Part shown: positions 1-8,812 of the stretch, in pieces
Layout: each line of letters begins with the position of its first letter
How positions within the stretch are numbered: position 1 is the first letter of the stretch
DNA from: Acidobacteriaceae bacterium
Lineage (GTDB): Bacteria > Acidobacteriota > Terriglobia > Terriglobales > Acidobacteriaceae
Length of the DNA: 64,000 bases
Direction: 5' to 3'
NCBI GenBank assembly: GCA_003132405.1
Contig: PKXQ01000156.1
Coordinates: 1-64,000 of the forward strand
Translations under genes and position numbers: made by a program
The notes under the pieces: model-generated
Databases searched by the model: none
What the model was told of the DNA's origin: nothing
What the model saw: the letters and a program-made list of their open reading frames with translations, nothing else

Positions 1-45
1 TACCTTGCCGCAGCGACTATAGCATCGTCGCATCGCATAGCCGCA

Positions 46-75
46 TTGCGTAGTAACGTGCACCGCGGCTATACT
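46..75 (+). promoter_or_regulatory. possible sigma70-type promoter upstream of comF
   Basis: TTGCGT at 46-51 and TATACT at 70-75 are separated by 18 bases, a plausible -35/-10 pair about 30 bases before the earliest comF start. It was found by eye only; a match of this quality can arise by chance. Confidence 0.3.
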
Positions 76-105
76 GGCGAAGTGTTGACCGGCAGAGTCT
101 GAATT

Positions 106-1095
106 GTGCGCCGGATGCGGGAGGCCGTCTTCAGCAGTAGTAGTACTGGGTTTCGAATACGGGCTGCCCAGGGCCAAGCGGCGGACCATTTGACCTCGAC
201 GGGTCATAGGTTGGCTGGCTTCGCCGAGCGCGCTGCTGCAACTTTGTTTTTCACTTTTTTCCCCGCCGATTGTCGGATCTGTGGCTCTCCTCTCCTTACA
301 GTTTCCCGCCTGCCCGTTTGTCAGTCCTGTCTAACTACGCTGCGCCCGCTGCTGGGATCGTATTGCCCCGTCTGCGGACAAGCCTCGCCGCCCGTTTCCC
401 TTACGCGTCGAGAGGGCGAAGATGTAGATCCACGCTGCCTACTCTGCCAGCGCATCGATCCTCCCTTTGAGCGGGCGGTCGCCTATGGCAGCTATGAAAC
501 CGGATTGCGCGACCTGATTCATCTGCTCAAATTTCATCAGGTTCGTCCCGCCGCCAAGGTTCTGGGACGCGTATTGGCTGGCACCATCGCGGGGCTCGAA
601 AAGGCGATGCCGGTGGGCTCGATCGCCGTCGTACCCGTCCCTTTGCACAAGCATAAGAAGGCGCAGCGCGGGTTTAACCAGGCGGAGATGATCGCGCGCG
701 CAGCACTGCGGCGACTCGCTCGCCCGAAGAGATTCGATCTTTGCACCAGCGTCTTACTGCGTCGTCGCGATACTGGCAGCCAGATTGGCCTCACTAGCCA
801 CGAACGGCGCGAGAACCTGCGAGGTGCCTTTAGTGTGAATGATCCAACGCGAATATTGAATCGCGACATCTTATTGGTGGATGATGTGTATACCACCGGG
901 ACCACGGCGTCGGAGTGCGCCCGCGTCCTTCTTCGCGCCAGAGCAGCGCGCGTGTGGGTGGCAACGGTGGCACGCACGTTGAAGGTCTCGAGTGTCAACG
1001 AGTTGGCAGGAAATGATTTCTCAGTTCCCGATTCTCAGTTTTCAGTGCCTCCGCCCGTCCTTACTGAGAACCGGCAACTGAGAACTGGGAACTGA
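106..1095 (+). CDS. comF: ComF family protein / phosphoribosyltransferase
   Basis: ComF-type protein, related to proteins needed for DNA uptake in competent bacteria; biochemical role unsettled. After about 50 poorly conserved residues come two zinc-ribbon-like cysteine pairs (CRICG, CQSC) and two more (CPVCG, CLLC). A type I phosphoribosyltransferase fold follows, with [19 protein letters not shown] in the middle and the PRPP loop [12 protein letters not shown] near residue 260. The start is uncertain: GTG at 106 gives the longest form, ATG at 115 is an alternative. The last 25 or so residues (from about 1018) are encoded by one of the window's imperfect hairpin repeats, so the native C-terminus has probably been replaced or extended. 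An HNH nuclease gene follows after 4 bases. Confidence 0.9.
   Translation: MRRMREAVFSSSSTGFRIRAAQGQAADHLTSTGHRLAGFAERAAATLFFTFFPADCRICGSPLLTVSRLPVCQSCLTTLRPLLGSYCPVCGQASPPVSLTRREGEDVDPRCLLCQRIDPPFERAVAYGSYETGLRDLIHLLKFHQVRPAAKVLGRVLAGTIAGLEKAMPVGSIAVVPVPLHKHKKAQRGFNQAEMIARAALRRLARPKRFDLCTSVLLRRRDTGSQIGLTSHERRENLRGAFSVNDPTRILNRDILLVDDVYTTGTTASECARVLLRARAARVWVATVARTLKVSSVNELAGNDFSVPDSQFSVPPPVLTENRQLRTGN
1018..1094. repeat. imperfect hairpin of CAGTT/AACTG units inside the comF 3' end
   Basis: The left arm carries repeated TCAGTTC/TCTCAG units and the right arm their reverse complement (ACTGAGAACC, CAACTGAGAAC, GGGAACTGA), with a short loop between. It ends at the comF stop codon and is read through as coding sequence. 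It has the architecture of the hairpins at 8723, 25263 and 36684. Confidence 0.7.
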
Positions 1096-1099
1096 CTTC

Positions 1100-1708
1100 A
1101 TGTCATTGCGCATACACAATTTCGCTGGCGGCATGCGCTCTCACCTTCCAGCGGCGATGCTCGCCTCCGGCATGCATCATGATAACGACGGCCATGCCCT
1201 GCATCAGCCCGTCCTGGTACTGAACGCCTCTTACGAGCCAATCAACGTCTGCGCCGCGCGCCGCGCCATCGTTCTCGTGCTCAAGGGCGTCGCCATGACC
1301 GAAGAAGAAAACGGACACTTCCTGCACGCCGCCCGCGTAGCCATGCGCGTGCCCTCAGTCATCCGCCTGCTCGAATACCGCCGCATTCCGCACCAGTCGC
1401 GCGCACTGTCGCGCAAGAACATTCTGCTGCGCGACCGCAACACCTGCCAGTATTGCAGCACCACGCTGCCCTCCGGCGAACTCACGCTCGACCACGTAAT
1501 TCCACGCTCCCGCGGCGGACTCTCCACCTGGGAAAATCTCGTAGCCTGCTGCCATCCCTGCAACCGCCGCAAAGGCAATCAGCTCCCGCACGAAGCCAAC
1601 ATGCGCCCTTCCCGCGAACCTCGCTCCTTCAATCTCCACACCAGCCGCCACATCATGCGCCTGATGGGCCACTCCGACGATAAGTGGAGAAAGTACCTGT
1701 TCTACTAA
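1100..1708 (+). CDS. HNH endonuclease
   Basis: HNH family protein of 202 residues, of the 5-methylcytosine-restriction-like type widespread in soil bacteria. The core lies at residues 110-160: NTCQYC, then [13 protein letters not shown] with the HNH histidine, WENLVACC, and CNRRKGN. The two CxxC pairs should hold a structural zinc. The N-terminal half ([14 protein letters not shown] onward) is the conserved extension of this subfamily. ATG 1100 lies 4 bases after comF, suggesting co-transcription; internal ATGs at residues 12, 20 and 25 are alternatives, and the conserved part begins only after residue 25. No methylase is nearby, so a restriction role is not supported. Confidence 0.85.
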   Translation: MSLRIHNFAGGMRSHLPAAMLASGMHHDNDGHALHQPVLVLNASYEPINVCAARRAIVLVLKGVAMTEEENGHFLHAARVAMRVPSVIRLLEYRRIPHQSRALSRKNILLRDRNTCQYCSTTLPSGELTLDHVIPRSRGGLSTWENLVACCHPCNRRKGNQLPHEANMRPSREPRSFNLHTSRHIMRLMGHSDDKWRKYLFY

Positions 1709-1740
1709 GGCAGGTTTCAATCCAATCCCCGCCATAAAAT

Positions 1741-1767
1741 TGTCATCCTGAGCGAAGCGAAGGACCT
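1741..1767. repeat. interspersed repeat family A, half copy
   Basis: A 27-base copy beginning TGTCATCCTGAGCGAAGCGA and ending AGGACCT, between two convergent genes. Near-identical units occur at 26256, 33239, 39705 and 63136, with a diverged one near 4060. Confidence 0.85.
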
Positions 1768-1809
1768 GCTGTTTTTCCGCCGGTAGCAGCGATACCATCA
1801 ACGGCGTCA

Positions 1810-2964
1810 TTACTTCTGAAAAATTAGCGGTGCAAAGCGCGCCAGATCATCCCGCCAAACCATCCAAGTATGCATCCCCGGAGTTTCAATCACCGTCACT
1901 GCAACATCCTTTGATTTGAGCCACGCCACAAACTTGCGATTCGGCGCAAGCAGTTGTTCGTCCGTCCCGCAAGCAATCCACAGCAGGCGGAGATTCGCGC
2001 TTTTCGCATTCACCCCAGCGAACCGCTCTTCATCATTGTGTCCAAGAGCGGAGCTGAATCCGCCAACCCACGCGAACAGCTCCGGATGCGTCAGCCCCAC
2101 CGTCAAACTTTCCAATCCTCCCATCGACAGTCCAGCAATCGAGCGATAGTCCCTCTTCTTCGAAACCCGATACTCCGACTCCACCTGCGGCATTATTTCA
2201 GTAAGCAACGCCTGGCTGAAGAGATTCACATTCCGATCGATCGCAGCATTGTCGTCCCACCCGCCGTGCCCGTTCAGCACGAACTTAATATCGCCGTAGC
2301 CGAGTGGCATGACGACAACCATCGGCTTAACTTTCCCTTCGGCAATCAGATTGTCGAAAATAAAATTCGTCTTGCCCACCGTCGTCCAGCCGTTGGCCTT
2401 GTCGCTCCATCCATGCAGCAGATACAACACCGGATACCGCTTGCCCTTTTTCGCATCGTACCCCGGAGGCGTATAGACGTAGTAGTCGTTCCCGTCCGCC
2501 AAGCCAATCACCACCTTCGACGTATAAAAGCGGTGATGCACCACACCGTGCGGCACATCGCGCGCCTCCCACACCTGCAGCGTCGCCCCCGGCACCGTAA
2601 CCAGGTTTCCGACCGAGACCAGGTTGTCCTTTATCTCAAAATTATGCGGATCGAATTGCTCCTGCCCGTCGACTTCAAACGAATACCCATAAATCTCCGG
2701 AGTCAGCGAAGGCGTGACCACGCTCCACACACCAGCACCGTCCTTCTCCATCGGCAGCGCCTCAGCCGCGCCTTCAAGATGGAGCAGAACTTTTCCGGCA
2801 TTGGCATCGAGATAACGGAAGGTGATCCTCCCGTCGACATGTACTTCGTGGGAATTAAAAGAAGCGTTCTCTTGGCCGAGCGCGTGCACCGGAATTACCA
2901 GCGCCACAAGAAAAGCTAACCCAAATACGCCGTTGGCCAAAAGAAAGAGGCGTCGAGATTTCAT
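1810..2964 (-). CDS. secreted esterase, enterochelin-esterase/CE1-like alpha/beta hydrolase
   Basis: Exported alpha/beta hydrolase of the esterase D / Fes family. A signal peptide covers about the first 30 residues (hydrophobic stretch ending near HALGQ). An immunoglobulin-like E-set domain (residues 40-125) precedes the hydrolase domain. Catalytic elements visible are AGLSMGGLE (Ser), CGTDEQL (Asp region) and PGMHTWMVW (His). Homologues with this layout cleave acetyl or feruloyl groups from plant polysaccharides, or siderophore esters; the substrate cannot be read here. It is convergent with the HNH gene and has the LolA-like gene upstream on the same strand. Confidence 0.88.
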   Translation of the reverse strand: MKSRRLFLLANGVFGLAFLVALVIPVHALGQENASFNSHEVHVDGRITFRYLDANAGKVLLHLEGAAEALPMEKDGAGVWSVVTPSLTPEIYGYSFEVDGQEQFDPHNFEIKDNLVSVGNLVTVPGATLQVWEARDVPHGVVHHRFYTSKVVIGLADGNDYYVYTPPGYDAKKGKRYPVLYLLHGWSDKANGWTTVGKTNFIFDNLIAEGKVKPMVVVMPLGYGDIKFVLNGHGGWDDNAAIDRNVNLFSQALLTEIMPQVESEYRVSKKRDYRSIAGLSMGGLESLTVGLTHPELFAWVGGFSSALGHNDEERFAGVNAKSANLRLLWIACGTDEQLLAPNRKFVAWLKSKDVAVTVIETPGMHTWMVWRDDLARFAPLIFQK

Positions 2965-3062
2965 GGCGGCCAGTCTAGCTGCTCACCGACGCCACTGTCA
3001 CCTAACTTTTCGCGCCGCAACTGTAGCGCCGCCGTCCCGCTCGCCGCGTGCGCTAAAAAAAC

Positions 3063-3938
3063 CTACTGCGGCTTCGGAGGCTCCGCCGACTTCTGATCGT
3101 TCGGCTTCGGCTCCGCCTTCTGCACTTCCCGCCCGTCATACATAATTCGCGACTTCGATCCGAAGCGCTTGTAGTTTGTGTATTTGATGATCTCGCGGAT
3201 CTTCACCCCGCCCAACGAAAACTGGAGCGTGTCCTCGGCGCGCGTGTAAGTGGGAAACCAATACTGTCCGTCAATCTGTTCGCGCCAAGTGGTGAACTTC
3301 GGGAAGAGATTCTCCTGTCCCTTCTTCTTCTTGATGTCGGGAACGGTCTTGCCATAGGTTTCGACGATCTGAAAGTCGTGATCATCCACCCAGATGCGCC
3401 CCTGAAAATACCGCTTCTTGCCGGTAATCTGCTTAGGCGCAACATCGAAGACAAAAGTATTCAACTCATCCTGCTTTTGCTGCCCGACATACAGTATGTC
3501 GTATTCTCCAATTTCATCCGAAGTCAGCACGAACGGCAGGCGATTTTCGATATCGTCGAAATCTTCCTCGGTCATCTGAATTCGTTGCAAAGTCGGCTGC
3601 GGCGCAAAGACCACGTTCTTAATCCGGCGCCCTTTATCGTCGAAGGTGACATCGAACACCTGCTGATAAGCTCCGTCCGGAGTGTCGCCATCGAGTGTCA
3701 TCACCTTGACGTCCTGCCGATAGGTGTACTGATCGCGCGCCTCTTTGAACTCCTTCTCCTTCAATGAGAAACGCTTGATGATCTCCGCGACCGTGGTCCC
3801 CTTAGGCTCCGACTTGTCGAGCGGTCCCTGCTGCGCGCGCGCCGCCGGCGCCACCAATAAAAGGGCACCCAACAACGTGGCGACAAAAAGCCAAAGCGAA
3901 GCAGGCGACAAAAGCGAGGACCGGCTGGGGAATTTCAT
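3063..3938 (-). CDS. exported outer-membrane lipoprotein-sorting-like protein
   Basis: Exported protein of 291 residues with a clear signal peptide (hydrophobic segment from about residue 10, cleavage near ARAQQ). The mature part resembles the LolA-like fold: GRIWVDDHDFQIVETYG and a later FPTYTRAEDTLQF match the repeated beta strands of this fold, which holds lipid in LolA/LolB. The C-terminus is a Lys/Pro-rich tail. No sorting machinery is encoded nearby, so the role is an envelope protein of unknown ligand. A start at ATG 3938 fits the signal peptide. Confidence 0.75.
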   Translation of the reverse strand: MKFPSRSSLLSPASLWLFVATLLGALLLVAPAARAQQGPLDKSEPKGTTVAEIIKRFSLKEKEFKEARDQYTYRQDVKVMTLDGDTPDGAYQQVFDVTFDDKGRRIKNVVFAPQPTLQRIQMTEEDFDDIENRLPFVLTSDEIGEYDILYVGQQKQDELNTFVFDVAPKQITGKKRYFQGRIWVDDHDFQIVETYGKTVPDIKKKKGQENLFPKFTTWREQIDGQYWFPTYTRAEDTLQFSLGGVKIREIIKYTNYKRFGSKSRIMYDGREVQKAEPKPNDQKSAEPPKPQ

Positions 3939-3942
3939 ATAC

Positions 3943-4150
3943 CTATTCTAACGAAAAGAAACAGCAATGGGGGATTCGACGGGCAGCCTCCAAACCTTCA
4001 GCCGCAATGTGACAAGCTTTCACGCGAAGGTAGGAGGCTGCAGTTCTGCCAATCCAAATTGTCATTCTGACCCTGAGCAAGTCGAAGGGGAAGAACCCAT
4101 GCATTTCGGCGAGTGCGACCCACGGCTTCCATCGCATTAGAGTCAAACTT
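3943..4150. other. intergenic region with a diverged family A repeat
   Basis: No credible gene is seen here. A diverged repeat (TGTCATTCTGACCCTGAGC) starts at 4060. A 67-codon frame on the minus strand crosses it, but its protein is low-complexity and unlike any family, so it is not called. Confidence 0.5.
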
Positions 4151-4951
4151 TCAATTCCCCGTTCTGGCGGGATTCTTAATCGCTCGAGCCATTACCCACT
4201 CAATCAGCCCCGGCCATAACTGATAGAGCTTGATGGCCGGAATCATCGTCCACGGCACAATCACCTCCCGCTTCCCCACGCGATATCCACGATACGTCGC
4301 CCGCGCCACGCGCTCGGCGGTAATCCCCCTCACCGATGCCGGACGCACATTGCCCTGCCGATTCGCCACCACATGCGCGCCAAATTCGGTGGCCACGTAT
4401 CCCGGACAAACCGTAAGCACATTAATATTGTCCCGCTTTAGCTCGATCCGCGCGCCCTTGCCAATAGCGTTCACCGCAAACTTGCTGGCCGAATAGATCG
4501 CCATAAACGGCACCGGAATATGCCCCGCAACGCTCGAAATATTGACAATAGCACCGCCGCCCGCCTTGCGCATCGCCGGAGCGACCGCCTGTATGCAATG
4601 GATCACGCCAAAGAAATTCGTCTCAAACAATTCGCGGCAAGCCGATTCCTGCATATCCGCGACCGTATCGCGAATCCCCACTCCCGCATTATTCACCCAC
4701 ACATCGACGCGACCAAAGTGGCGGAGAATCACCGCCAGCGCGCCATCAACCTCTTCGCGATTGCGCACATCGCAAGCTAGCGCAACCGTGCGATCAGAGT
4801 TCCCAATCCGTGAACGTGCGGCCTCAGCCCGGCCAGCATCGCGCGACAACAAGACCACACTCGCTCCCGCATCCGCAAAAACCTTGGCGACGGCTTCCCC
4901 GATCCCCATGGAAGCGCCGGTGACCACCACAACGTTCCCATCCATTTCCAT
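4151..4951 (-). CDS. short-chain dehydrogenase/reductase (SDR)
   Basis: Classical SDR of 266 residues: NAD(P)-dependent Rossmann oxidoreductase. Visible motifs are TGASMGIGEA (nucleotide loop), NNAGVG near residue 88, a catalytic Ser in NISSVAG and YSASK near residue 160. SRDAGR after beta2 suggests NADP preference. The C-terminal hydrophobic stretch (PWTMIPAIKLYQLWPGLIEW) may associate with membrane, as in SDRs acting on lipids. Substrate unknown. ATG 4951 and an ATG two codons later are both possible starts. Confidence 0.9.
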   Translation of the reverse strand: MEMDGNVVVVTGASMGIGEAVAKVFADAGASVVLLSRDAGRAEAARSRIGNSDRTVALACDVRNREEVDGALAVILRHFGRVDVWVNNAGVGIRDTVADMQESACRELFETNFFGVIHCIQAVAPAMRKAGGGAIVNISSVAGHIPVPFMAIYSASKFAVNAIGKGARIELKRDNINVLTVCPGYVATEFGAHVVANRQGNVRPASVRGITAERVARATYRGYRVGKREVIVPWTMIPAIKLYQLWPGLIEWVMARAIKNPARTGN

Positions 4952-5044
4952 AGCGACCCTTGTATCGCGTACAAACTAGCCTAGTCAATGGCTGGTAAAA
5001 TCCGACCGTAAGCATTTCATTGTCGGCCGAATTGGTTCCTGGTT

Positions 5045-5125
5045 TTTGGGTGGCGCAGCGGTTCACCGCTGCGATAACAGAACCGTTTGAACACCGGCTT
5101 TAGCCGCTGAGGGAGACCGCGGAAC
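5045..5125. repeat. interspersed repeat family B
   Basis: Begins TTTTTGGGTGGCGCAGCGG. It contains the palindrome CGCAGCGGttcaCCGCTGCG (5054-5073) and a second inverted part around GGCTTTAGCCGCTGAGGGAG. Copies with the same layout lie at 16513-16640 (one and a partial) and 51358-51450. It sits just upstream of the Lon-domain gene. Confidence 0.8.
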
Positions 5126-5164
5126 AGTGCACGCACCAAATTTCCAAAGACGACGCCGACAATT

Positions 5165-5746
5165 GTGACCCTCCTGCCCCTATTCCCGCTCGAACTAGTC
5201 CTCCTCCCTGGCGTGCCCCTGCCGCTGCACATTTTCGAGCCACGCTATAAAGAGATGATTGCGGAGTGCATCGAGCAGAAAAAGCCCTTCGGCGTCGTGC
5301 GTGCCTCTTCCGACGGAGTCGCCGATATAGGCTGCACCGCCGAAATCATGTCCATCACCAAAAAATACGACGACGGCCGCATGGACATCATCACCCGCGG
5401 CGTCGAGCGCTTCGAGGTAATCGAAGTAAACGAAGATCGCTCATTCTTGCAAGCCGAGATTTCAGTAGTCGAAGACGAGCCCGAGAAGCCGCCCGCCGAC
5501 ATGGTGACCCAGGCGGTCCGCCTCCACGCCGAGATCGCAAAACTCGCGGGAGCCGAGCCCTCCGGACCCGACGAGCGGGCCGGCAATCTATCCTTTTTGC
5601 TCGCAGGATCGCTTCCGCTCGATCTCGATTTCAAACAGAGTCTGCTCTCGACCCTCTCCGAAGCCAAGCGCCTGGAGGCGGTTGTCGGCTACCTCGAAGC
5701 GGTCCTGCCCGGTCTCCGCCGCGCCGCAAAAGCGCGCTGGAACTAA
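5165..5746 (+). CDS. stand-alone Lon N-terminal (substrate-binding) domain protein
   Basis: A 193-residue protein consisting only of a Lon N-domain. LFPLELVLLPGVPLPLHIFE at the start and YDDGRMDIITRGVERFEV near residue 75 are typical. There is no AAA+ or protease domain, so it is not a Lon protease; such proteins are thought to bind unfolded peptides. The start is GTG at 5165, chosen because the conserved LLPLFPLELV begins at once and no ATG lies upstream in frame. The family B repeat lies just before it. Confidence 0.88.
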   Translation: MTLLPLFPLELVLLPGVPLPLHIFEPRYKEMIAECIEQKKPFGVVRASSDGVADIGCTAEIMSITKKYDDGRMDIITRGVERFEVIEVNEDRSFLQAEISVVEDEPEKPPADMVTQAVRLHAEIAKLAGAEPSGPDERAGNLSFLLAGSLPLDLDFKQSLLSTLSEAKRLEAVVGYLEAVLPGLRRAAKARWN

Positions 5747-5774
5747 GCACAACCGGCTCGTAATTCTTGAGGAT

Positions 5775-6119
5775 TCATTTTGCTCCCGCAAGTGTCGAGG
5801 GCAGCCCAAGCGTCCCCTCGACGACTTGCACAAAGTTTCTCTCTTCGCGAAGGATAAGCCGCTTCGTCTGCGCCATGGCGAAATTCTCCAGCGCTTCTGC
5901 GTCAGTCCGCAAGCGCGCCCGATAAGCCTCGTAAGAAGCGAGACTATCGAACGCAATCAGTCCCCAAGCAATATCGTTCGTGCCTTCGTGGGGCAGGAAG
6001 TAGCCAATAAGGCGACCGCCGCATCGCGGAATAATCCGCCCCCAATTCTCAGCGTATTTCTTGAACTCATCTTTTTGGAACGGATCGATCTGGTAGCGTA
6101 TGAAACACGTGATTGTCAT
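5775..6119 (-). CDS. NIPSNAP family protein
   Basis: A 114-residue NIPSNAP-type dimeric alpha/beta-barrel protein. [20 protein letters not shown] at the start and [19 protein letters not shown] in the middle are characteristic. The frame is open back to 6302, but the family begins at ATG 6119; upstream residues are unlike the family and overlap the promoter of the divergent ArsR gene. Function in bacteria is poorly known. The divergent layout suggests the ArsR protein may control it; that is inference. Confidence 0.85.
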   Translation of the reverse strand: MTITCFIRYQIDPFQKDEFKKYAENWGRIIPRCGGRLIGYFLPHEGTNDIAWGLIAFDSLASYEAYRARLRTDAEALENFAMAQTKRLILREERNFVQVVEGTLGLPSTLAGAK

Positions 6120-6320
6120 AGAAGCCCTCTTATCGATTGCGTGTCTGTCCTGCGAACTATTGCCGCCAAGAGTCGGCGCTAGGCCCGTCCCCACGAAGAC
6201 TTCAATCGCTTCGCGGCGTGTTATCTGCGCAGCTACGGCTTGTCTTGAGGGCACCCAGAAAATATGCCACTGGCTGAGCATCGATACTTCGTTTATCATC
6301 AAACTATGAATGTAGGAACT

Positions 6321-7037
6321 ATGAAAGTAGGCTACACCGCGGATGATTCGGCCTCCGCCATCGCGGCCGCCATCGGAGAACCGGCCCGCGCCCGCATGCT
6401 CTACTGCCTGCTCGATGGCCGTGCGCGAACCGGTACCGAGCTGGCCGTTGTCGCCGATGTCACCGCGTCAACTGCCAGCGTTCACCTCCAGCGCTTGAAG
6501 ACGCGGCGCTTGGTAAAAGTGCTTGCGCAGGGCAAGCATCGCTATTACAGCCTGGAAGGCGCCAATGTCGCTGCGGCTCTCGAAGCCTTGAGCGTACTCG
6601 CCGGCCGGCCTGGCGCACCATTTGTTCCAAATACTCCGAGCCATCTCCGCGCCGCCCGAACTTGCTACGATCACATCGCTGGCACTTTAGGCGTCTCATT
6701 ACATGACCGCTTTCAGGCGTTGGGATGGTTGCGGCCCGAATCCGGTCGGCCGCATGACTCGACAGCCCGCCCGTGCGACCTCACTCCCAGCGGATCGAGG
6801 GCCTTTGCAGCGCTAGGCATTGACGTCGAGGCAGCCCGAAATCTGCGCCGCCGTTTCGCCTACGCCTGCGTCGATTGGAGCGAGCGTCGCCCTCATCTAG
6901 GCGGAGCGCTAGCCGCCGCGATACTAACAGTCGCCCTGAAAAGAAAATGGCTGTTCCGGGATTTAGACAGCCGGACCCTACGTGTAACAAGCTTTGGCCG
7001 GCGCGAAATGTTGGTAAGATTCGGCCTTCATGTTTAA
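6321..7037 (+). CDS. ArsR/SmtB-family winged-helix transcriptional regulator
   Basis: Regulator of about 238 residues. The N-terminal winged helix reads [15 protein letters not shown], then [21 protein letters not shown] (recognition helix region) and [10 protein letters not shown] (wing). The long C-terminal region ([18 protein letters not shown]) is the conserved extension of a larger ArsR subgroup. No ELCVCD metal site is present, so it is not an arsenic or zinc sensor of that class. ATG 6321 is chosen because AGGA lies 5 bases upstream; ATG 6306 is also in frame. It is divergent from the NIPSNAP gene. Confidence 0.85.
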   Translation: MKVGYTADDSASAIAAAIGEPARARMLYCLLDGRARTGTELAVVADVTASTASVHLQRLKTRRLVKVLAQGKHRYYSLEGANVAAALEALSVLAGRPGAPFVPNTPSHLRAARTCYDHIAGTLGVSLHDRFQALGWLRPESGRPHDSTARPCDLTPSGSRAFAALGIDVEAARNLRRRFAYACVDWSERRPHLGGALAAAILTVALKRKWLFRDLDSRTLRVTSFGRREMLVRFGLHV

Positions 7038-7183
7038 CGTTCTCGACACACCTTCGTGAACCTTCGTGGCCTTGGTGGTGAACGCTTTCGCAAGGTATCG
7101 CGATACCGCCAAAGGCACTTGAAACCCGACACCGCTCGCCAGCGGTATAATCCGCATAAGGCTTCATTTTGGGGGTTCCCACC
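7038..7183. other. intergenic region: repeat, 14-bp palindrome and -10 box
   Basis: Upstream of the AAA+ gene are a repeat with CCTTCGTGGCCTTGGTGGTG (7061-7080, partner at 51792), a perfect palindrome GGTATCGCGATACC (7094-7107) and TATAAT at 7146-7151. TTGAAA lies 21 bases before the TATAAT, too far for a standard -35. The palindrome would suit a dimeric repressor, but no regulator can be assigned. Confidence 0.45.
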
Positions 7184-8722
7184 ATGAGTTTTTCCCGGAC
7201 TCTCGGCGAATTGCGTCGAAGTCCCTTCACTGAACCGCGTCTCCGCGCACGCCGCGTAAAAGATGAACTCCGCGAAAACCTGATGGCCCGTCTGCGCGAA
7301 GGCGGCCCATTGTTTCCCGGCATCGTCGGCTACGACGACACAGTAGTGCCGCAGATCATCAATGCCATTCTCTCGCGCCATAATTTCATTCTTCTAGGCT
7401 TGCGCGGACAGGCGAAGAGCCGCATCCTCCGCGCCCTCACTACGCTACTCGATCCGCAGATGCCCTACGTCGCTGGCTGCGAAATCCACGACAATCCCTA
7501 CGCTCCCATCTGCCGCCGCTGCCGCGAACTGCTCGCGAAAGAGGGCGACGCCACGCCCATCGCATGGTTGACGCCCGAGCATCGCTACGTAGAAAAATTA
7601 GCTACGCCCGACGTCACCATCGCCGACCTGATCGGCGATATCGATCCCATCAAGGCCGCGCGCGGCGGCCACGAACTGTCCAGCGAATTCACCGTGCATT
7701 ACGGATTGCTTCCCCGCGCCAACCGCGGAATTTTCGCCATCAACGAACTGCCCGATCTCGCCGGCAAAATTCAGGTCGGACTCTTCAACATCATGCAAGA
7801 GGGCGACGTGCAGATTAAGGGATATCCCATCCGCCTGCCTCTCGATGTAGCCATCGTCTTCAGCGCCAATCCCGAAGACTACACGGCGCGCGGAAAAATT
7901 ATCACGCCATTGAAGGATCGCATCGGCTCGGAAATTCGCACCCACTATCCGGCGACCCTCGAAGAAGGTATCGCCATTACCGCGCAGGAAGCCTGGATTG
8001 ATCGTGCGCACCACGAGACCGAAGAGGAGGTCGGCGGCGAAAATGACCGCGACGCCTCGCGCTTGCAAATTCCAAAATATATCCAGGAGGTGATCGAGCG
8101 CATCGCCTTCGCCGCGCGCGATGACAAAAAGATCGACAAGCGTTCCGGCGTAAGCCAGCGCCTGCCCATCTCGGCCATCGAGAACGTAATATCGAATGCC
8201 GAGCGCCGCGCCCTCACCCATCAAGAGAAGTTAGTCGTTCCCCGCATCAGCGACATCTACGCTGCGCTGCCCGCCATCACCGGCAAACTCGAACTCGAAT
8301 ACGAAGGCGAAATGAAAGGCGCCGACCACGTCAGCCGCGAGTTGATCCGCACCGCGATCGCGAAAACATTCGACACCTACCTCCACGGCGTCAACCTTAA
8401 TCAAGTCGTGCAGTGGTTCGATCTCGGCGGAGAAATTCAACTCAGCGACAACGCCGCAGCCACGGAAGTTCTCGAAGGCTTGCGCCAGATTCAGGGCCTG
8501 ATGGAAAAACTCGGCAAACTGAACGTGGGCCCAAAAGAAGCGGCCGAGGTGCAAGTGTCGGCGGCAGAGTTCGTGCTGGAAGGCCTGCACGCCCACAAGA
8601 AAATCGGCCGCAACGAAGAGCGCGTCTTCGCCGCCGGAGAAAAGCCCATGAAAGTAGCCGAGAAGCAGACAGCATTCGATCGCGACGAATCTGAATTTGG
8701 CAGGAAACGAGGATTTAATTAG
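7184..8722 (+). CDS. AAA+ ATPase, magnesium-chelatase/MoxR-like
   Basis: AAA+ protein of 512 residues resembling the BchI/MoxR group. These ATPases work with a von Willebrand A partner to remodel or load metal into a target; the partner is the next gene. The P-loop is GLRGQAKS near residue 72, with Ala where most have Gly. The Walker B-like strand reads IFAINEL, Asn replacing the usual Asp. Sensor 1 is FSANPEDY. An insertion with three Cys (GCEIHDN, then ICRRC) could bind zinc or iron. Start ATG 7184 is preferred over TTG 7169, which is in frame. The target is unknown; classical chelatase partners are absent. Confidence 0.82.
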   Translation: MSFSRTLGELRRSPFTEPRLRARRVKDELRENLMARLREGGPLFPGIVGYDDTVVPQIINAILSRHNFILLGLRGQAKSRILRALTTLLDPQMPYVAGCEIHDNPYAPICRRCRELLAKEGDATPIAWLTPEHRYVEKLATPDVTIADLIGDIDPIKAARGGHELSSEFTVHYGLLPRANRGIFAINELPDLAGKIQVGLFNIMQEGDVQIKGYPIRLPLDVAIVFSANPEDYTARGKIITPLKDRIGSEIRTHYPATLEEGIAITAQEAWIDRAHHETEEEVGGENDRDASRLQIPKYIQEVIERIAFAARDDKKIDKRSGVSQRLPISAIENVISNAERRALTHQEKLVVPRISDIYAALPAITGKLELEYEGEMKGADHVSRELIRTAIAKTFDTYLHGVNLNQVVQWFDLGGEIQLSDNAAATEVLEGLRQIQGLMEKLGKLNVGPKEAAEVQVSAAEFVLEGLHAHKKIGRNEERVFAAGEKPMKVAEKQTAFDRDESEFGRKRGFN

Positions 8723-8810
8723 CTCTCAGCCGTCAGCTCTTAGTAAGAACAAGATTTTCGACACGACGAGCCGTAACTGAAAGCTGACAACTGATAGCTG
8801 AAAGCTGCTC
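8723..8810. repeat. imperfect hairpin of AGCTGA/TCAGCT units
   Basis: Left arm AGCTCTCAGCCGTCAGCTC and right arm AACTGAAAGCTGACAACTGA followed by TAGCTGAAAGCT are built of degenerate copies of one 8-10 base unit and are complementary. It separates the AAA+ and VWA genes. It may attenuate or stabilise transcript; no T-run follows, so it is not a standard terminator. Confidence 0.65.
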
Positions 8811-8812
8811 TC

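Noticed and set aside
1954-2919. 321-codon open frame opposite the esterase
   Set aside because: It is antisense to a clear alpha/beta hydrolase with signal peptide and catalytic motifs; its protein is Arg/His-rich and lacks family features.
7094-7107. GGTATCGCGATACC as a second parS or an integration core
   Set aside because: It is a perfect palindrome but unrelated to known parS; no nearby integrase.
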